From NCBI GenBank assembly GCA_041686855.1, contig JAWLDA010000002.1:1-64000 (forward strand): DNA of 64,000 bases. The letters are read 5' to 3'. The DNA is from JAWLDA01 sp041686855. Lineage in GTDB: Bacteria; Bacillota; Limnochordia; DTU080; RSA5. Under the pieces are notes generated by a model, which saw only the letters and a program-made list of their open reading frames with translations, searched no databases and had not been told where the DNA came from. The position numbers and the translations under genes were made by a program. Shown piece by piece: positions 1 through 7,861 of the stretch (the first letter of the stretch is position 1; each line of letters begins with the position of its first letter).

Positions 1-223
1 AGTGGTAGCGTCAGTGGACACCAGTGCATCGGGTATTCGCTATTCAGTTGTCAAGGTTCGATGAGTCAAAGTGTGGGTTTACTCACACAGGCTCCTAGCG
101 AAGGCATGGCACTACTTCATTGTTCATCCAGCATTGCAAAACCTCTTACGACAACCACACCGCGACATGATATCGCGTGTTACAGACACCTAGCGCATTC
201 AACCTGCCCGACGCTACATTCGC
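1..223. other. Non-coding left edge, no convincing gene
   Basis: No reading frame here looks like a protein. The segment lies downstream of yraN, which is read leftwards. The only structure seen is a small hairpin at 157-180 (arms ACACCGCGA and TCGCGTGT with one bulge). Read leftwards it is not followed by a clean T run, so it is at best a weak terminator. Confidence 0.4.
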
Positions 224-598
224 TCAAGAGAGATCAAACGCGCCGGTCACATGGTCGATGCGGGGGCCGACACCTTGGGCGCCTTCCCACGTAACGCCGA
301 CCACATCGAATCGGCAGGTGTGATCACGCACCTTGCGGCTCGCCAGGTAGTAGCGTGCAAGTTGTATCAACTTGCGTTGTTTGGCAGGGCCGACACTCTC
401 CAGGGCGCTTCCCCACCGCTGCGTTCGGCGGGCTCGCACCTCAATAAAGACAAGAGTTTCGTGATCGCGGGCTACAATATCGATTTCGCCCACGCGAAAA
501 CGGACATTGCGCTCTAAAATCTCGTAGCCGATCGCCTCGAGGTGGCGGGCAGCAATCTCCTCTCCAGCTTTGCCGAGCCCCTGACGAGCGTGTGTCAT
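224..598 (-). CDS. yraN: UPF0102 (YraN-like) nuclease-fold protein
   Basis: A 124-residue protein of the UPF0102/YraN family, which has a restriction-endonuclease-like fold. The visible signature is GxxGEExAxxHLxxxGYxIL near the N terminus, then GEIDIVARD (about residues 37-45) and VFIEVRAR, which supply the D-E-K-type core (the family Lys is Arg here). The family is often linked to DNA processing, but no role is established. It starts at an ATG 8 bp downstream of the rnhB stop, so it is the last gene of the long leftward run. rnhB-yraN adjacency is common in bacteria, which supports the call. Confidence 0.85.
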   Translation of the reverse strand: MTHARQGLGKAGEEIAARHLEAIGYEILERNVRFRVGEIDIVARDHETLVFIEVRARRTQRWGSALESVGPAKQRKLIQLARYYLASRKVRDHTCRFDVVGVTWEGAQGVGPRIDHVTGAFDLS

Positions 599-606
599 CT
601 AATACA

Positions 607-1248
607 TCAGGCCCCTTTGCATGTGCTAAAGCTCATGCGATGGTACGGCGTAGGTCCCCACGTTACCAGCGCCTCCACGTGACGACGGGTCGCGTAGCCT
701 TTGTGCGCGTCGAACCCGTAATGAGGAAAGCGGGAGTGAAGGTGCTCGACCACCCATTGATCACGCGCGGTTTTCGCGATTATACTCGCTGCGGAGATCT
801 CAGGGACGGTGCGGTCGCCCCCTGGGAGGGTCACTTGCTCAGCTCCCAAACGCAACGCTCGCCGGGTGCCGTCGATACAAACGAGCATCTCATCCAACCG
901 TGTGAACGATGGATACCGCTTAAGTAAGTCACGGACTGCCCGGGTGAATGCGACTCGGTTCGCCCAATCGATGCCGCGGGCGTCAATCTCCTTCGCGCTT
1001 GCCGTCCCGATGCCGTAGGCACTCGCCTTCTCGCGAATCTCAATAGCAATCCGCTCTCGCCGAGCTGGATTGAGCTCTTTACTGTCGGCCAAATACGAGA
1101 TGGGCCGCTCGGGTTCCAGAATTACTGCAGCGGCAAAGATTGGCCCAGCTAGGCACCCTCGTCCCGCCTCGTCGATCCCGCACAGCCGCTTCACTTCAGC
1201 ACGCATCTCTATCCACCCACACGCGTTATACTCAGGCAGCCACTTCAC
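607..1248 (-). CDS. rnhB: Ribonuclease HII
   Basis: RNase HII removes RNA strands and single ribonucleotides from RNA-DNA hybrids. The 213-residue protein carries the GIDEAGRG motif (first Asp and Glu of the metal site), a central CIDGT Asp, and the ASIIAKxxRD segment with the last Asp. Length is normal for the short Bacillus-type RnhB. The GTG start overlaps the rbgA stop as GTGA, so the two are probably translationally coupled. RbgA-RnhB order is the same as in Bacillus subtilis. Confidence 0.95.
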   Translation of the reverse strand: MKWLPEYNACGWIEMRAEVKRLCGIDEAGRGCLAGPIFAAAVILEPERPISYLADSKELNPARRERIAIEIREKASAYGIGTASAKEIDARGIDWANRVAFTRAVRDLLKRYPSFTRLDEMLVCIDGTRRALRLGAEQVTLPGGDRTVPEISAASIIAKTARDQWVVEHLHSRFPHYGFDAHKGYATRRHVEALVTWGPTPYHRMSFSTCKGA

Positions 1249-2162
1249 TCGTCCACTCCGTCTGGGTCATCGTTGTCGTCGGGCCACTCCAGGCTGAGAG
1301 GGCCGCCCAGCCGTCCCGCGCGCACGTCGCGCAGCAAAATGGCGGCCCCCTCCGCTACGAGCCGTTCTCCATCTGCGGAGCGTCCCATCCGAGTTGCGAT
1401 GTGCCGTAACACCTCGTGTGCCTCCGGGCCGCACGTCCGATCGAGAGCGTAACCGTTTAGTCGATCCCAATCGTCCTTTTCACGCAATCGCTCAAGGAGG
1501 GCGACGCCGGCTGCGACGAGGTCAAAGGAGCGCTCGCCGACACAGCCCAACCAGGCCAAGTGGAGCGCCGTTTTGCCTTCGACGGCCCGCGGCCACAACA
1601 TACCCGGCGTGTCGAGCAGCGTAAGACTCTCTCCCAGGGAGAGGTCTTGCACCCCCCGAGTCACTCCAGGCCGATCTCCTTTGGCGACCCGACCTCCACC
1701 CAACGCACGAATAAGGGAGGATTTGCCCGTATTGGGCATCCCTACGACCATGCCCCGGAACCCGGAACGAGAGGTACGAGGCATCCTCACTCCTGGGATT
1801 TTGGGCGCTCGTCCTTGCGATCCTCCCAGACGCTGGGTGATACGTTGTAGGCCTGAGCGTATGCGTCGCACCTCTTTGGAGTCGAGAAGAGAAGCGGAAA
1901 CCGCGTGCACCGATTCTTCGGCGTAACGATCCCGCCAAGCGCGCGTCGCCCCCGCATCCGCAAGATCGGCCTTAGCCAACACCAGCAGGCGGGGGCGTTC
2001 ATTGATCAGAGGCTCGAGTTCGGGGTTGCGGGTAGAGCGCGGGGCCCGAGCATCGGCCACTTCGATGACGAAGTCGACTTGCTTCATCCGGTCGGCAAGC
2101 TGCCGCTTGGCCTTGGCCATATGGCCTGGAAACCACTGTAGTACAAACGAATCAACGCTCAG
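1245..2162 (-). CDS. rbgA: Ribosome biogenesis GTPase RbgA (YlqF)
   Basis: RbgA is a circularly permuted GTPase needed for late assembly of the 50S subunit. The G4-like NKAD-type motif (LAKAD) comes before G1 (GMPNTGKSS) and G3 (DTPG), as expected for the permuted order. The first usable ATG is at 2120, but the five codons before it spell the family motif QWFPGH that precedes MAKA. The true start must therefore lie upstream. The only start-like codon after the in-frame lepB TAG stop is CTG at 2162, 9 nt after a GGAG Shine-Dalgarno sequence. From there the protein is 305 residues. The CTG start is inferred; the extended frame is seen. Confidence 0.88.
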   Translation of the reverse strand: MSVDSFVLQWFPGHMAKAKRQLADRMKQVDFVIEVADARAPRSTRNPELEPLINERPRLLVLAKADLADAGATRAWRDRYAEESVHAVSASLLDSKEVRRIRSGLQRITQRLGGSQGRAPKIPGVRMPRTSRSGFRGMVVGMPNTGKSSLIRALGGGRVAKGDRPGVTRGVQDLSLGESLTLLDTPGMLWPRAVEGKTALHLAWLGCVGERSFDLVAAGVALLERLREKDDWDRLNGYALDRTCGPEAHEVLRHIATRMGRSADGERLVAEGAAILLRDVRAGRLGGPLSLEWPDDNDDPDGVDE

Positions 2163-2165
2163 GTT

Positions 2166-2717
2166 CTACCGCTCCAAATCTGCCAACGCGTTCGGGACGT
2201 CGATTACGCCGGTCTCACTAGGAGGCCAATAAATAATCAACGCACGCCCCACCAACCGCTCAAACGGGACCGGTCCTACGTCCGCGAAACGGCTGTCTTC
2301 ACTGTTGTTCCGATTGTCCCCCAGAACCCACACGGCCCCCTCTGGTACGGTGTACGGTCCGAACGGCTGATACATCGGACCGCGAATGTACCCCTCTTCC
2401 ACGGGCTCACCGTTCACGAAGAGCTGTCGATTGCGAATCTCGACCACGTCTCCCGGAAGCCCGATGATCCGCTTGATAAACTTTCGCCGTGGGTCTTTGG
2501 GGTATGCAAAGACCACCACTTCACCTCGGCGGGGCTCCCGAAATCGGTACGTCACCTTGTCAACCAAAAGTCTCTCTCCATCGTGCAGAGACGGCTCCAT
2601 TGAGCTGCCCTGCACGAGGAAGGACTGAGCGACAAAGAAGATGATGAAGAGCGCCAAGACGATCGCAATCGCGAACGACTCTGCATACTCACGCAGCTCC
2701 GACTTTACCTGCGGCAA
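2166..2717 (-). CDS. lepB: Type I signal peptidase
   Basis: A 183-residue membrane serine protease that removes signal peptides from secreted proteins. One N-terminal membrane segment (about residues 14-34) is followed by the catalytic Ser in GSSMEP and the catalytic Lys in KRIIGLPGD. The C-terminal GDNRNNSEDSR box is also clear. Size matches the SipS type of Bacillus. It starts at TTG with GGAGG 8 nt upstream. The TAG stop is in frame with rbgA, only a few codons ahead of the conserved RbgA N terminus. Confidence 0.95.
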   Translation of the reverse strand: MPQVKSELREYAESFAIAIVLALFIIFFVAQSFLVQGSSMEPSLHDGERLLVDKVTYRFREPRRGEVVVFAYPKDPRRKFIKRIIGLPGDVVEIRNRQLFVNGEPVEEGYIRGPMYQPFGPYTVPEGAVWVLGDNRNNSEDSRFADVGPVPFERLVGRALIIYWPPSETGVIDVPNALADLER

Positions 2718-2743
2718 TGCAGTCGCCTCCTCGTTTTAGGTGA

Positions 2744-3085
2744 CTAGCGACGCTCGCGAATTCGAGCCGCCTTTCCGACGCGCTCACGCAGGTAGTACAA
2801 GCGAGCCCGCCTCACCTTTCCTCGACGGGTCACTTCGATCTTATCGAGGCGAGGTGAATGAATGGGGAATGTCCGTTCGACTCCCACGCCTTGCGAAATC
2901 TTTCGAACGGTGAACGTCTCGGCAAGGCCACCGCCGCTTCGCTTGATCACAACACCCTCAAAGACCTGAATGCGCTCCCGCTCGCCCTCGACGACCTTTA
3001 CATGGACGCGCACCGTGTCGCCGGCGATGAAGTCGGGCACATCTTGACGATACTGTTCACTCTCAATCACTTTGATTAAGTCCAC
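2744..3085 (-). CDS. rplS: 50S ribosomal protein L19
   Basis: L19 lies at the 30S-50S interface. The product is 113 residues from the GTG at 3085. That start sits 8 nt after AAGGAGG, whereas an upstream in-frame TTG would place the ribosome binding site inside the gene. The DFIAGDTVRVHVKVVEGERERIQVFEGVVI segment (cited from its first and last parts: DFIAGDTVRV and QVFEGVVI) is the L19 core. It follows trmD, as in most bacteria (rpsP-rimM-trmD-rplS). Confidence 0.97.
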   Translation of the reverse strand: MDLIKVIESEQYRQDVPDFIAGDTVRVHVKVVEGERERIQVFEGVVIKRSGGGLAETFTVRKISQGVGVERTFPIHSPRLDKIEVTRRGKVRRARLYYLRERVGKAARIRERR

Positions 3086-3155
3086 CCTACGAACCTCCTT
3101 CAATAATCCGTCACTCTTACCAAGTAATCGCTACTCTATCACAGCCGCTGGTCGC

Positions 3156-3899
3156 TCACCTACGAGCTTCCTTCTCGGCCGCTTCGTCCAATAGCCTTTG
3201 ATCCTCATCATTTAGCTGAAGCTTTTCCAGCAGATCGGGTCGTCGACGAAGCGTACGTCGAAGCGCCTCTTTGCGACGCCACAGACGAATTCGTTCGTGG
3301 TCACCACTTAGGAGAATCTCAGGCACCGCAAGTCCCCTAAATGACTGGGGCCGAGTGTAGTGGGGATGTTCTAAGATCCCCGTTGCAAAGGAGTCCGAAG
3401 CAGCACCGTCTTCCTGCCCAAGAACCCCTGGAATGTGCCGCGCCACGGCGTCCACGACGACCATGGCCGGCAGCTCTCCGCCCGTTAATACAAAGTCGCC
3501 AATCGAAATCTCGTCCGTAGCCAGGTGCGTCGCCACCCGCTCATCGACGCCTTCGTAATGGCCACATATCAAGGCGATGCGAGGGAGCGCCGCCAGCGAC
3601 ACCGCAACCTCTTGATCAAAAAGCCGTCCTTGCGGCGTGAGGAGTACGATCGCTGCAGGCGGTGTCGTCGACGCCTCAAGCACCGAATCCATCGTGCGAA
3701 AGATGGGCTCCGGCTTCATGATCATTCCACCACCGCCCCCGTAGGGGGCGTCGTCCGCTGTGCGGTGTTTGTCGTCAGTATGCTCGCGAATATTCCAGAG
3801 ACGTACGTTGAGAAGGCCGCTCTGCTGCGCACGTCCCACAATGCTCTCTTGTAAGGGAACGAACACTTGCGGGAATAAGGTGAGAATATCAATCTCCAC
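3156..3899 (-). CDS. trmD: tRNA (guanine37-N1)-methyltransferase
   Basis: TrmD methylates G37 of tRNAs such as tRNA-Pro, preventing frameshifting. The tRNA-Pro in this window indeed has G37. The 247-residue SPOUT protein shows GHYEGVDER and IGDFVLTGGE, which form the knotted SAM site, and an N-terminal LTLFP strand. The start is GTG at 3899, 5 nt after GGAGGGG. Longer in-frame extension upstream has no homologous features and overlaps rimM. Confidence 0.97.
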   Translation of the reverse strand: MEIDILTLFPQVFVPLQESIVGRAQQSGLLNVRLWNIREHTDDKHRTADDAPYGGGGGMIMKPEPIFRTMDSVLEASTTPPAAIVLLTPQGRLFDQEVAVSLAALPRIALICGHYEGVDERVATHLATDEISIGDFVLTGGELPAMVVVDAVARHIPGVLGQEDGAASDSFATGILEHPHYTRPQSFRGLAVPEILLSGDHERIRLWRRKEALRRTLRRRPDLLEKLQLNDEDQRLLDEAAEKEARR

Positions 3900-3912
3900 G
3901 TGCGCCCCTCCA

Positions 3913-4434
3913 CTAATCGAGCCCCGGTGGCAGATCAACGACGATCGTCCCGGACTCGGGGTCGATTCGTCGCACAACGTCTCGGAGTGCCGGAATAAGC
4001 ACCTCTTTGCCCCGCTCGTCACGTACTTCGTACACGTCGTTGGCTCCGGTCGTAATTACGTCGACCAGAGTGCCCAGCACGTCGCCGTCCGATGTGTACA
4101 CAGTGGCGCCCACCAGTTCGAAGACGTAGTACGAACCTTCAGGCAAGGGTACGGCATCCTCGCGGGCCACTCTCACTTCCTTGCGGCGCAGCGCTTCGGC
4201 CGCATCACGATCGTCGACGCCCGCCAGCTTGAGGACGTACATCCCTTTGCCGTGACGCCGAGCCGCCTCCACCGTATACCGGCGCAGTCCGCCATCTGGA
4301 GCATTATCCGTATAAAGTTCGGCGGTCTCGAGGAGACGGTCGGGGAAGTCAGTCAGCGGCTTGATGCGCACTTCACCGCGCACGCCGTGGGCCGCCACGA
4401 TCACTCCCACCGTCACCCACTCTAAGGCGCTCAA
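3913..4434 (-). CDS. rimM: 16S rRNA processing protein RimM
   Basis: RimM helps mature the 30S head around S19. The 173-residue protein has the N-terminal RimM beta barrel (VGVIVAAHGVRGEVRI region) and a C-terminal PRC barrel with VLIPALRDVVRRID. It starts with a TTG that overlaps the khpA TGA stop as TTGA, suggesting translational coupling. Gene order khpA-rimM-trmD is typical for Bacillota. Confidence 0.95.
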   Translation of the reverse strand: MSALEWVTVGVIVAAHGVRGEVRIKPLTDFPDRLLETAELYTDNAPDGGLRRYTVEAARRHGKGMYVLKLAGVDDRDAAEALRRKEVRVAREDAVPLPEGSYYVFELVGATVYTSDGDVLGTLVDVITTGANDVYEVRDERGKEVLIPALRDVVRRIDPESGTIVVDLPPGLD

Positions 4435-4661
4435 TCGGCAATCTCGAGGTGCACAAGTTTACCGCCGCGCGGCGCGGCCGCTTTGACCACGGTTCGTAAC
4501 GCCTTTGCCACGCGCCCTTGTCGCCCGATCACTTTACCCATGTCAGACTGTGCGACGCGAAGTTCGAGAATGATCGACTTCTCTCCCTCGACTTGAGTCA
4601 CACGCACCTCATCAGGGTGCTCTACAAGCTCCTTAGCCAGGAATGCGACCAACTCTTTCAT
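4431..4661 (-). CDS. khpA: KH-domain RNA-binding protein KhpA (YlqC)
   Basis: A 76-residue single KH domain protein with the GxxG loop in VIGRQGRVAKALRT. KhpA forms a dimer or a complex with KhpB/Jag in other Gram-positive bacteria and affects cell division and RNA metabolism. The ATG at 4661 lies 7 nt after GAGGTG. A GTG codon directly before it is also possible. It sits between rpsP and rimM, its standard location. Confidence 0.95.
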   Translation of the reverse strand: MKELVAFLAKELVEHPDEVRVTQVEGEKSIILELRVAQSDMGKVIGRQGRVAKALRTVVKAAAPRGGKLVHLEIAD

Positions 4662-4703
4662 CACGCAACACCTCGAAACGAAGTCCTCGACCGACGAGGC
4701 GCG

Positions 4704-5006
4704 TTATGCCTGTGCGGCCTCTTGCTCACGGTCGTTCGTCGGTTCCGCGGCCGCCTCTTTACCACCCAAGACTCCGGCCTCTGTGAGCAACCGTCGAGCC
4801 GTATCCGAGGGCAGTGCGCCCTTCTGTAACCAACTAAGCGCCTTCTCGGCGTCTACCTCGACTCGACGCGGATCCGTCATCGGATCGTAGTGACCAATCG
4901 CTTCGATGATGCGACCATCGCGCGGGCTACGTGAGTCCGCAACAACGATACGGTAAAACGGGCGTTTCTTTGCCCCCAACCTCTTAAGTCGAATCCGTAC
5001 TGCCAC
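4704..5006 (-). CDS. rpsP: 30S ribosomal protein S16
   Basis: S16 is an early 30S assembly protein. The 100-residue product has VRIRLKRLGAKKRPFYRIVV at its N terminus, which is diagnostic. The start is GTG at 5006 with GGAGGTG just upstream. The C-terminal tail (about residues 80-100) is rich in Ala and Glu and probably unstructured. It follows ffh in the leftward operon. Confidence 0.97.
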   Translation of the reverse strand: MAVRIRLKRLGAKKRPFYRIVVADSRSPRDGRIIEAIGHYDPMTDPRRVEVDAEKALSWLQKGALPSDTARRLLTEAGVLGGKEAAAEPTNDREQEAAQA

Positions 5007-5082
5007 ACCGTTCACCTCCGAAAATAATAAACCACTCGCGCAAAGCATTTGCTCGGCTCGGAATCAATGCCGCAATTTGATG

Positions 5083-6429
5083 TCATCCACCCAGCAATCT
5101 TCCCAGCGCACGGCGCTTTTTACCTCGCCCTTTGGAACCCATCAATTGGCGCATCATCGAGCGCGTCTGCTCAAATTGCTTAAGGAGGCGATTCACATCC
5201 TGTACTTTGGTACCGCTCCCGGCCGCAATCCGTCGCCTGCGGCTACCGTCGATGATGCCGGGCTGTTGACGTTCGTGGGCAGTCATCGAATTGATGATCG
5301 CTTCCACCCTGGAGAATTGCGTCTCGTCGAGCTCGGCGCCCTTAAGCTTCCCAAGGTTGCCCATTCCCGGGATCATACCGAGCACCTGATCGAGCGGGCC
5401 CATCTGCCGGACCTGCTGCATTTGGTCGCGAAAGTCCTCGAGTGTGAACTCAGCGCCGGAAGCCAACTTTTCGGCCATCTTGCGCGACTTCTCCTCATCA
5501 AAGGAGGCTTCGGCCTTCTCGATGAGGCTAAGTACATCGCCCATCCCCAGAATGCGCGAGGCAATCCTGTCAGGGTGGAACGTCTCGAGGGCGTCGATCT
5601 TCTCGCCAATACCGGCGAATTTGACCGGCGCCCCAGTCACCGCTCGAATCGATAGCGCCGCCCCGCCTCGAGCATCACCATCCAGCTTGGTCAGGACGAC
5701 ACCCGTAATCGAGAGTCGTTCGTGAAAACTCTTGGCCACATTGACGGCGTCTTGACCCGTCATTGCGTCCACGACGAGGAGAACCTCTTTGGGCTGCAGC
5801 AACGCTTGTAGCGCGCTGATCTCGTCCATCAGCTCTTCGTCGACGTGCAGACGGCCGGCGGTATCCATGAGAACGACGTCGTGCCCTCGGCGCTTGGCGT
5901 GCTCGAGAGCCTCTCGTGCGATCTCCTGGGGCTTATGATCGGTGCCCATCTCAAAGACGTCGACCTCGATCTGCTGCCCAAGGACTTGTAGCTGTTTCAC
6001 GGCAGCCGGTCGATACACGTCACCGGCGACCATCAACGGCTGCTTTCCTTGCTTTTTTAACAGACGTGCCAACTTGGCCGTGAACGTCGTCTTACCCGAG
6101 CCCTGTAATCCGGCCATCAATACAACGACCGGGGGGCGTCCGGAGAGGTCTAATCCCTCACTCTTCTCGCCCATGAGCCTGGTGAGCTCTTCGTTAACGA
6201 TCTTAATCACTTGCTGCGCCGGAGAGAGGCTTCCGAGAACCTCCTGGCCGACGGCCCGCTCGCGCACCTTTGCCAGGAAGTCTTTGACGACTTTAAAGTT
6301 GACGTCTGCTTCCAAGAGCGCAAGACGCACCTCACGCAAGGCAACGTCGACGTCTTGCTCCGTCAGCTTCCCTCGGCTCTTTAGTTTGCGAAATGTCGCC
6401 TGCAATCGTTCGGCAAGGTTACCAAACAC
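5083..6429 (-). CDS. ffh: Signal recognition particle GTPase Ffh (SRP54)
   Basis: Ffh binds 4.5S RNA and signal sequences and delivers nascent membrane proteins to FtsY. The 448-residue protein has an N domain, a G domain with GLQGSGKTT (P loop), DTAGR and TKLDGDARGG, and a C-terminal Met-rich M domain with the MGPLDQVLGMIPGMG stretch. Length is that of the bacterial family. The GTG start follows ylxM by 18 bp. ylxM-ffh-rpsP is the Bacillus order. Confidence 0.97.
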   Translation of the reverse strand: MFGNLAERLQATFRKLKSRGKLTEQDVDVALREVRLALLEADVNFKVVKDFLAKVRERAVGQEVLGSLSPAQQVIKIVNEELTRLMGEKSEGLDLSGRPPVVVLMAGLQGSGKTTFTAKLARLLKKQGKQPLMVAGDVYRPAAVKQLQVLGQQIEVDVFEMGTDHKPQEIAREALEHAKRRGHDVVLMDTAGRLHVDEELMDEISALQALLQPKEVLLVVDAMTGQDAVNVAKSFHERLSITGVVLTKLDGDARGGAALSIRAVTGAPVKFAGIGEKIDALETFHPDRIASRILGMGDVLSLIEKAEASFDEEKSRKMAEKLASGAEFTLEDFRDQMQQVRQMGPLDQVLGMIPGMGNLGKLKGAELDETQFSRVEAIINSMTAHERQQPGIIDGSRRRRIAAGSGTKVQDVNRLLKQFEQTRSMMRQLMGSKGRGKKRRALGRLLGG

Positions 6430-6447
6430 AGTTCACTTCAACTCCGT

Positions 6448-6810
6448 CTAACGCAGGGTGTCCAGTGAGTCCCTTACATGCTCGACGCGGGCGATCAGGG
6501 CGTCGGGGACGCCCTGGGCTTGAAGTCCTTCGGCAATACTGAACAACTCCGCTCTCATTCGATCAATCGCGCTACTCTGTCGCTCGTGTCGGAGGACAAG
6601 CTCTAGCTTCTCCTCCAGCTCCAGCAGAGTCTGAGTCGAGCGCTTGAGAATGTCGTACACCGCCTGGCGACTCACGCCGTAATTCTGCGCGATCTCCCCG
6701 AGAGAGAGGTCGTCATCGTAGTAGAGGGCGAAGAACTCCCGTTGGCGCTCGGTCAGAAGCTGACCGTAGAAGTCAAAGAGCAGAGCCATCCGCACCGTCT
6801 TCTCGATCAT
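6448..6810 (-). CDS. ylxM: YlxM/p13-like HTH accessory protein of SRP
   Basis: A small helix-turn-helix protein (about 120 residues from the ATG at 6810) with the family core LTERQREFF, DDLSLGEIAQNYGVSRQAVYD and a C-terminal helix rich in Leu and Glu. YlxM is always found with ffh and ftsY, and in streptococci it modulates SRP GTPase activity. The exact start is uncertain. An alternative GTG lies at 6846, but the homologous part begins at MIEKTVRMALLFDFYG. Confidence 0.9.
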   Translation of the reverse strand: MIEKTVRMALLFDFYGQLLTERQREFFALYYDDDLSLGEIAQNYGVSRQAVYDILKRSTQTLLELEEKLELVLRHERQSSAIDRMRAELFSIAEGLQAQGVPDALIARVEHVRDSLDTLR

Positions 6811-6900
6811 ACCTCGTGAACCGTGCCTCCCCGTTGCCGCTCCCATGTGTTAAGCAGATCTGCTTTACAGCAGTACCATATCAGAGCCTCCACCCCATTG

Positions 6901-7848
6901 TCAAGAAGTAGCGCTCTCCTCATTGCCGAATAGGGCGTGCACAAACGTAGCTGCGTCGAACTCCCGCAAATCGTCGACGCCCTCGCCGATACCGATAAAC
7001 TTCACAGGCAAGTCGAGCTCCGCACTCACCGCCATAACAATTCCGCCTTTAGCCGTACCGTCTAGTTTGGTGAGGACGAGTCCAGAGAGTGGGGCCGCTT
7101 CTTTAAAGAGGCGACCTTGAGAGAGCGCGTTCTGTCCTGTAGTCGCGTCGATCACCAGGAGCACCTCATCCGGCTTACGACCAAGCTCACGCTCGACGAC
7201 TCGGTACACCTTACTTAGCTCTTGCATCAAATTTGACTTCGTTTGCAGGCGTCCCGCCGTGTCGAGCAACAGAACATCGCTCCCGCGGGCCTTAGCTGCG
7301 TGCACCGCGTCGTACGCCACCGCAGCCGGATCGCTCCCCGATTGCTGCGCGATGATATCGGCTCCCGTACGTTCGGCCCAGACCGCCAGTTGATCAATGG
7401 CTGCGGCGCGAAACGTGTCTCCGGCGCCGACCACCACACGTTTCCCTTCGGCTTGAAAGCGTGCGGCCAACTTGCCGATGGTCGTCGTCTTCCCGGCGCC
7501 GTTCACACCGATCACAACGATGGTGTATGGGCCCTCGCCGTTGGGCGCCGCGAGCGGCTCGGAGCGAATCATCTCTTCCATGCTCTTCTCAAGGAGAGGC
7601 TGAACGTCCGCCGCGTCGGTGACGCGCGCCTCGCGTACCCTAGCGCGCAAATCGTCGACTAGGCTCAGGGCAGTCTCCACCCCTGTATCGGCTTGGATCA
7701 GCGCCTCCTCGAGCTCCTCGTAGAGCGCTTCGTCAATCTTGCCACCTCGTCTGAGCGTTTGCTTCACCCGTTCGACAAGGCCTTGCCTCGTCTTGGTCAA
7801 TCCATCCTTTAATCGTCCAAAGAGGGAGCGGCGCTCCTTCTTCTCCAT
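6901..7848 (-). CDS. ftsY: SRP receptor FtsY
   Basis: FtsY is the membrane-associated receptor GTPase for SRP. The 315-residue product has a short basic N terminus (no long acidic A domain, as in other Bacillota), then the NG domain with GVNGAGKTTTIGKLA, DTAGRLQTK and TKLDGTAKGG. It lies 13 bp after smc and upstream of ylxM and ffh, matching the smc-ftsY-ylxM-ffh order. Confidence 0.97.
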   Translation of the reverse strand: MEKKERRSLFGRLKDGLTKTRQGLVERVKQTLRRGGKIDEALYEELEEALIQADTGVETALSLVDDLRARVREARVTDAADVQPLLEKSMEEMIRSEPLAAPNGEGPYTIVVIGVNGAGKTTTIGKLAARFQAEGKRVVVGAGDTFRAAAIDQLAVWAERTGADIIAQQSGSDPAAVAYDAVHAAKARGSDVLLLDTAGRLQTKSNLMQELSKVYRVVERELGRKPDEVLLVIDATTGQNALSQGRLFKEAAPLSGLVLTKLDGTAKGGIVMAVSAELDLPVKFIGIGEGVDDLREFDAATFVHALFGNEESATS

Positions 7849-7861
7849 CTCCCCAACCTCC

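Noticed and set aside
61..294. 77-codon open frame at the left edge
   Set aside because: Overlaps yraN on the other strand; composition rich in Ser, Thr, Arg and His, with no family pattern.
1573..1926. Long rightward frame opposite rbgA
   Set aside because: Arg/Pro/Ser-rich shadow of a well-identified gene.
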